39,592 nt of DNA, taken from positions 1-39,592 of the forward strand of contig CALIBP010000010.1 in NCBI GenBank assembly GCA_938048165.1, read 5' to 3'. Made by a program: the position numbers and the translations under genes. Shown here in pieces: positions 35,415 through 39,592 of the stretch. Origin of the DNA: an uncultured Alphaproteobacteria bacterium. GTDB taxonomy: Bacteria; Pseudomonadota; Alphaproteobacteria; MPNO01; UBA2964. How positions within the stretch are numbered: position 1 is the first letter of the stretch; each line of letters opens with the position of its first letter. The notes beneath the pieces were generated by a model. The model ran no database searches. It had not been told where the DNA came from and worked only from the letters and a program-made list of their open reading frames with translations.

Positions 35415-35606
35415 TTAATGCCCGCCGGAGATTTTGGTACCGGGTTTGAGGATATACATCCGGTCGCAATAGCCGCATTCGACCTTGCCCTCGACCAGGG
35501 TGAGATAAACCCGCGGGTGTCCAAGCGCACCGCCACCGCCATCACAGGCAACTGTCATCTCTTCGATTTCGATGGTTTCAGGGGGCTCCGGGGCTGTTCC
35601 GGCCAT
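35415..35606 (-). CDS. Zinc-finger domain protein (zf-CHCC type)
   Basis: A 63-residue protein whose C-terminal part contains Cys-x8-His-x13-Cys-x2-Cys (VACDGG, LGHPRVYL, VECGYC), the pattern of the zf-CHCC family. The mitochondrial complex I subunit NDUFS6 belongs to this family, and alphaproteobacterial members are its likely relatives. It probably binds one zinc ion and may serve complex I assembly; that role is inference. The M23-like gene starts 8 bp after its stop, so the two may be co-transcribed. Confidence 0.88.
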   Translation of the reverse strand: MAGTAPEPPETIEIEEMTVACDGGGGALGHPRVYLTLVEGKVECGYCDRMYILKPGTKISGGH

Positions 35607-35746
35607 ATCTCAATCCTCATTGGCTCTATAACGGGCCGCACGCAGTTCATTGACCGCGAAGGCTGCGCGATGATACCCAATGTGCCGCGATGTGCAAAGA
35701 AACTTGCACAGAGGATAACCGCCTAATTTTCAGGAATTTTAAGCCT

Positions 35747-36781
35747 ATGGATGCCGCCGCACCGACCAATTCAGATGATATGCCCGACCTCGCGGTTGAG
35801 ACGGAGAGCCTAACCAAAATCTACACCCCGACTTACGGTCCGACGGTCCGGGCACTGGACAATGTCAGCCTGCAGGTGCCGCGCGGGTCGGTATTTGGAT
35901 TGCTGGGGCCCAACGGTGCCGGCAAATCGACGCTGATCAATATTCTCGCCGGGCTGGTCATCAAGACTTCCGGCAGTGCGCGGATCTGGTACTTCGATAC
36001 CGAGAAGGAGTTTCGCCGCGCGCGGTCCGCCATTGGTGTGGTGCCACAGGAGGTCAATCTCGACGCGTTCTTTTGTCCGCGCGAGGTTCTCGAACTCCAG
36101 GCCGGACTCTACGGCGTGCCCAAAAGCGAACGTCGCACGATGGAAATCCTCGAGGCGGTCGGGCTGGCGGATAAGGCTGATGCCTATGCGCGGTCGCTTT
36201 CCGGTGGGATGAAGCGCCGCCTGCTGATCGCCAAGGCTTTGGTCCATACGCCGCCGGTCGTGGTGCTGGATGAGCCGACCGCCGGCGTCGATGTTGAGCT
36301 GCGGCGTCAGCTCTGGGCCTATATGCGCATCTTGAACGAGGCCGGGACGACCATCCTGCTAACGACGCATTATCTCGAAGAAGCTGAGGAGATGTGTGAC
36401 ACCATCGCGATTATTGACCACGGCAAGCTGATTGCCTCTGAACCGACACCAAAGCTGATCGGGCGGCTCGATCAACGCACTCTGACCATCACCGTTACCA
36501 CAGCGCTGGACGCAGTACCCGAAACCCTCACGGCCTTTTCAGCGAGTCTGACCGCCCCAAACGAGCTGACCTTTTGTTTCTCCCCCAGCAGCACGACTGT
36601 CGGTGAGATCCTCGGCGCGATCCAGTCTGCCGGGCTGACGGTCGCCGATCTGGCAACCCAGGAAGCCGATCTGGAAGACATCTTTCTGCGGCTCACCGGG
36701 ATTGATGAGGCGCCTCGCGTCATTGCGACCGATCCGCCGTCGAGCGTCGTTCAGGACGCGCGCAGCAACCCACCGCTTTAA
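35747..36781 (+). CDS. ABC-2-type transporter ATP-binding protein
   Basis: A 344-residue ATPase of the DrrA/NodI/YadG class. Walker A is GPNGAGKSTLINIL, the Q-loop VVPQEVNL, the signature LSGGMKRRLLIAKAL, Walker B VVVLDEPTAGVD and the H-loop LLTTHYLEE. The C-terminal region (about 225-315) is the domain typical of this exporter class. I start it at MDAAAPTNSDD, with AGGA upstream; 19 codons of open frame lie before it. Its partner permease (ABC-2 membrane protein) is not adjacent; the next gene is a lipoprotein hydrolase 6 bp away. Substrate unknown. Confidence 0.9.
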   Translation: MDAAAPTNSDDMPDLAVETESLTKIYTPTYGPTVRALDNVSLQVPRGSVFGLLGPNGAGKSTLINILAGLVIKTSGSARIWYFDTEKEFRRARSAIGVVPQEVNLDAFFCPREVLELQAGLYGVPKSERRTMEILEAVGLADKADAYARSLSGGMKRRLLIAKALVHTPPVVVLDEPTAGVDVELRRQLWAYMRILNEAGTTILLTTHYLEEAEEMCDTIAIIDHGKLIASEPTPKLIGRLDQRTLTITVTTALDAVPETLTAFSASLTAPNELTFCFSPSSTTVGEILGAIQSAGLTVADLATQEADLEDIFLRLTGIDEAPRVIATDPPSSVVQDARSNPPL

Positions 36782-36787
36782 CACGAG

Positions 36788-37783
36788 ATGCGCCTCGCCG
36801 TTCTATCGCTACTGTTTCTGTGTGTCGGATGCGCATCCCCGATCCTCAAACCGATGGGGCCGGCAACGGTGAGCCCAATCGCAAGCGACAAGATGTTAAC
36901 CGCAGCTGACGGCGCGCAATTGCCACTCCGGATTTGGCAAGCCAAGCCAGACCGAGAAAATCCCCGCGCGGTTATCATCGCGGTGCATGGCTTTAATGAT
37001 TATGCCAACGCGTTTTATTTGCCGGCGCCGTTCTGGGCTAGGCACGGCATCGTCACCTACGCCTATGACCAGCGCGGCTTTGGCGGCGCACCCCATCGCG
37101 GCTTCTGGCCCGGCACCAAAACCCTCACCGCTGATCTGCGGTCCGCCGTGAAAGCCATTCACCATCGCCATGCCGGAACGCCGGTCTATGTACTGGGTGT
37201 CAGCATGGGCGGCGCGGTGGTGATGGCCACCCTCGCCGACGGCCCGATCGACGGCATAGACGGTGCGATTCTTGCGGCCCCGGCGGTGTGGGGACGGGCC
37301 CATATGAATATATTTCAGCGCACCGCCCTGTGGCTGGCTTTTCACACCATGCCAGACCTCAAGCTGACCGGACGTGGGCTTAAAATCCAGCCCAGCGATA
37401 ATATCAAAATGCTGCGCAGGATTTCCAAAGACCCGAAGATGATCCGCGAGACCCGTATTGATGCCATCAAGGGGCTGGTCGATCTGATGGACAGGGCCTT
37501 CGCCGCGGCACCTAAGATTGGCCATACGCCGATCCTGATCGCCTATGGGCTGAAGGATGAGATCGTCCCCAAAGACCCGACCCTGCAGGTCATGCAGCGG
37601 CTCGACACAAAGCTGGCGACGCGGGCGCTGTATGACACCGCCTGGCACATGCTGCTCCGCGACCTCAAAGCCGAGATCATCTGGCGGGACATTACCGCGT
37701 GGATTTCAGACCGCCGCAAACCGCTGCCCTCGAGGGCTGACGGGCGGGCGACCGAAACCCTCAAATCCGCGCCTGCCCGCTAG
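36788..37783 (+). CDS. Alpha/beta-hydrolase lipoprotein (lysophospholipase/monoglyceride lipase type)
   Basis: A 331-residue lipoprotein. The signal [16 protein letters not shown] carries lipobox VGC with Cys15, and the catalytic domain has the oxyanion strand [14 protein letters not shown]. The nucleophile elbow is [12 protein letters not shown] (GxSxG), a later [12 protein letters not shown] supplies the probable Asp, and TAWHMLLRD the His. These are hallmarks of the serine-hydrolase/monoacylglycerol-lipase group. It is anchored in the membrane with the domain periplasmic. It follows the ABC ATPase by 6 bp, suggesting a link to lipid handling in the envelope. Confidence 0.9.
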   Translation: MRLAVLSLLFLCVGCASPILKPMGPATVSPIASDKMLTAADGAQLPLRIWQAKPDRENPRAVIIAVHGFNDYANAFYLPAPFWARHGIVTYAYDQRGFGGAPHRGFWPGTKTLTADLRSAVKAIHHRHAGTPVYVLGVSMGGAVVMATLADGPIDGIDGAILAAPAVWGRAHMNIFQRTALWLAFHTMPDLKLTGRGLKIQPSDNIKMLRRISKDPKMIRETRIDAIKGLVDLMDRAFAAAPKIGHTPILIAYGLKDEIVPKDPTLQVMQRLDTKLATRALYDTAWHMLLRDLKAEIIWRDITAWISDRRKPLPSRADGRATETLKSAPAR

Positions 37784-37856
37784 CAAAAAATAACGTCAGA
37801 ACACGCAACGAAGACAATTGCACCAAGGGGGGCGGCTGGAGTAGTCTCCGCCTCAC

Positions 37857-37933
<77 letters not shown>

Positions 37934-37992
37934 CTTTTCTTCATAAAAACAATGACTTGGGTTTTCGCCAACTCGTTGTTTGACCCTAAAAC

Positions 37993-38026
37993 CGCATGCA
38001 CATATCATACACATGATACACATGCG
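37993..38026. repeat. Short repeats in front of the integrase
   Basis: ATACACATG occurs twice in tandem (38007-38015 and 38016-38024), framed by inverted CGCATG (37993-37998)/CATGCG (38021-38026). This is a candidate binding site for integrase arm domains or a regulator. Confidence 0.45.
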
Positions 38027-38042
38027 TATTGGGGTAATCTCC

Positions 38043-39311
38043 ATGACAGACGTTAATAACAAGGTTGATGTGCGGGGTGATGGTTCAGTCATCCTCTATC
38101 AACGTCTGAAGTTTGGTAGCAAAACCGAGATTAGTGACATTTTCCATATGAGGATTCGCATTCCCCTCTCTGCATCGAAGGGGTATTTCCGGGGAAGCAC
38201 GGGTGAGAGCAACCAAGGCAGAGCAACTCAGGTCGCCCTGAACAAGTTCGATGAACTCTATAAAAAGGTGAAGGGTGGAGGGACTTTGCTGGGTAAATCC
38301 TTCAAGGATTTGTTCAACGAATGGAAAGTCCATTACCCCAAGGTGAGCAACGAGAGTCTTCCCCAGTATATCGAGTGGTCAATCAATCGTATCGGGAACT
38401 ACCCCTATACATTCTTCGTCGATGAAAAGGGGAACCCAAAGGTAGACACGATCACCCCGCAGGATTTTAAGGAATACTTCATTTACAGGAAGAATAATTC
38501 TGTGAAGAAGGGTGTTCCCTACTCACCCTCGAACAATACCATTCGTAAAGAATGCACCCTTCTCGGTCAGATGTTCTCTTATGCATTCGAGAAGGGTTAT
38601 CTTCCGAAGGAACTCAAAGTCAGCAGACCCTCTCCTGAGAAGGATTCGAGAAGACCCTCATTCACCAAAGATGAATGGAGAAAACTCACCACTGGGATGA
38701 GGAGACGGGTCAAAGACGGTTGGGGTGCTCACAAACGTGATCGGTTCATCCTCAATCAATATGTTCTCATCCTTGCAAATTGTGGTGTCCGTCTGGGTGA
38801 GTTGAGAAACATCAAGTGGAGTGATGTCCGAAGAGAGACTTACGAGGATGATGGAGACACGGTCCGTCTCATCATTCTGGTCAAAGGTAAAACAGGGATC
38901 AGAGAGGTCGTCTGCAACAAGGGAACTGAGGTCTTCTTTGAGAGGTTATACGACAACCGCAAAGAGGAACTGAACGCACATCCCTCACCCGACACCTTCG
39001 TGTTCTGTCATCAAGATGGAACACCCATCAAAACGATGCGTAAGGCGTTCGACAGTCTATTGGACGACCTCGACCTCAAGCAAAACTCGATGGGTAAGAA
39101 CCGCACCCTTTACTCACTTCGACACATGTATGCGACCTTCCGTCTGAGTGAAGAGGTGTCACCGTATCTGCTGGCAAAACAAATGGGGACATCGGTTGAG
39201 ATGCTGGAGAAGCATTACGGTCAGGTGGTCAATCGTCTGGTCGCAACCCAGATCACCAAAACCAGAAGTCGTCAGACGGTCAGGGTGACGGAGAAGGTTT
39301 ATCCCTTTTAG
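38043..39311 (+). CDS. int: Tyrosine recombinase / integrase of an integrated element
   Basis: A 422-residue tyrosine recombinase. The core-binding SAM-like domain spans about 90-210. The catalytic domain has the first Arg in NCGVRLGELRNIKW, a Lys in the VKGKTGIREV beta-hairpin, Arg and His in LYSLRHMYATFRL, and the nucleophile Tyr in LEKHYGQV. I start it at ATG 38043 (MTDVNNKVDVRGD); 21 codons of open frame lie before it. It begins 110 bp after tRNA-Arg and reads away from it, the usual layout of a tRNA-targeted phage or genomic island. Codon and base use differ from the upstream core genes. Confidence 0.93.
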   Translation: MTDVNNKVDVRGDGSVILYQRLKFGSKTEISDIFHMRIRIPLSASKGYFRGSTGESNQGRATQVALNKFDELYKKVKGGGTLLGKSFKDLFNEWKVHYPKVSNESLPQYIEWSINRIGNYPYTFFVDEKGNPKVDTITPQDFKEYFIYRKNNSVKKGVPYSPSNNTIRKECTLLGQMFSYAFEKGYLPKELKVSRPSPEKDSRRPSFTKDEWRKLTTGMRRRVKDGWGAHKRDRFILNQYVLILANCGVRLGELRNIKWSDVRRETYEDDGDTVRLIILVKGKTGIREVVCNKGTEVFFERLYDNRKEELNAHPSPDTFVFCHQDGTPIKTMRKAFDSLLDDLDLKQNSMGKNRTLYSLRHMYATFRLSEEVSPYLLAKQMGTSVEMLEKHYGQVVNRLVATQITKTRSRQTVRVTEKVYPF

Positions 39312-39323
39312 ACGGAACCACCG

Positions 39324-39485
39324 ATGAAGAAGAAACGAAACCTAAGTCCCTGTGTATCGGTCTGTCGTATTGATGCTGACAACGTATGTGAAGGTTGTGG
39401 AAGGACCATCAAAGAAATACGAGATTGGTCAATTTATGGTGACAAAAAGAAAGTCGCCATCATGAAGAGATTACAGGTTGGGTAA
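39324..39485 (+). CDS. DUF1289-family small Cys-rich protein
   Basis: A 53-residue protein starting MKKKRNLSPCVSVCRIDADN. Cys10 and Cys14 plus Cys22 and Cys25 (VCEGCGRTIKEI), followed by a Trp in IRDWSIYG, match the DUF1289 pattern SPC-x3-C ... C-x2-C-GRT-x-x-EI-x-x-W, a likely metal- or Fe-S-binding motif. It begins 13 bp after the integrase stop and ends in TAA at 39485. It belongs to the integrated element. The function is unknown. Confidence 0.85.
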   Translation: MKKKRNLSPCVSVCRIDADNVCEGCGRTIKEIRDWSIYGDKKKVAIMKRLQVG

Positions 39486-39592
39486 CTAACTAAATTTATT
39501 TTACCCACCCTCATTTTGAAGGGATGCGATTGTATAAATAGAAGGACAATTCAAGTTTCCCAGACAAGACGATGGGTGTCCCCAGTTGACTA

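Overview
The window looks like chromosome of a Rhodospirillales-like, probably marine alphaproteobacterium. The grounds are the ChvG/ChvI - HPr kinase - pckA gene order, a short alphaproteobacterial-type HPr kinase, a DivL-type tyrosine pseudo-histidine kinase, and fairly GC-rich core genes. No taxonomic marker (rRNA) is present, so this is inference.

Layout. (1) 1-13.7 kb is a conserved housekeeping and signalling block, nearly all on the minus strand: cell-wall recycling (murU, amgK), tRNA modification (tsaE), cell-cycle signalling (divL), S-adenosylhomocysteine removal (ahcY), a regulatory PTS relay without a sugar permease (HPr, EIIA-Man, RapZ, HPr kinase) and the envelope/acid-responsive ChvG-ChvI pair. 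A divergent HugZ-like flavoprotein and pckA follow; pckA has a good promoter and a strong terminator. (2) 13.7-18.3 kb is a split ferric-iron ABC transporter: permease and binding protein on the minus strand, ATPase on the plus strand, with Fur-box-like sites in front of both arms and two small ORFs between them. (3) 18.4-20.3 kb holds two translationally coupled EamA permeases. (4) 20.3-24.5 kb is an accessory patch with lower GC and signs of decay: a small secreted Cys-pair protein, an orphan WYL-like fragment, an AT-rich TPR/P-loop gene, a cupin lipoprotein without a normal start codon, an array of degenerate 11-bp repeats, and an HTH-PAS gene interrupted by in-frame TAG codons. (5) 24.5-28.9 kb is a metabolic group: dihydroxyphthalate-decarboxylase-like protein, GST, MmgE/PrpD and arylsulfotransferase. 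(6) 29.0-31.4 kb holds a LysR gene with an in-frame TAG inside its HTH, divergent from an NmrA-like reductase and a VOC protein. (7) 31.5-37.8 kb returns to core genes: polA, an M23-like peptidase, a zf-CHCC protein, an ABC-2-type ATPase without a visible permease, and a lipoprotein hydrolase. (8) 37.86 kb to the end is tRNA-Arg(CCG) followed at once by a tyrosine integrase and a DUF1289 protein: the left edge of an integrated element that runs off the window.

How parts fit together: HPr carries both His15 and Ser46, so it can receive phosphate from the PTS and from the HPr kinase encoded three genes away. In related bacteria this relay feeds into ChvG/ChvI and carbon control, and pckA is a typical output. 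The iron transporter is probably Fur-repressed from both sides. No complete new defence or mobile system could be demonstrated. The most unusual material is the decayed 20.4-24.5 kb patch, the amber-interrupted regulators, and several structured leaders (ahcY, the NmrA-like gene, the small secreted protein).
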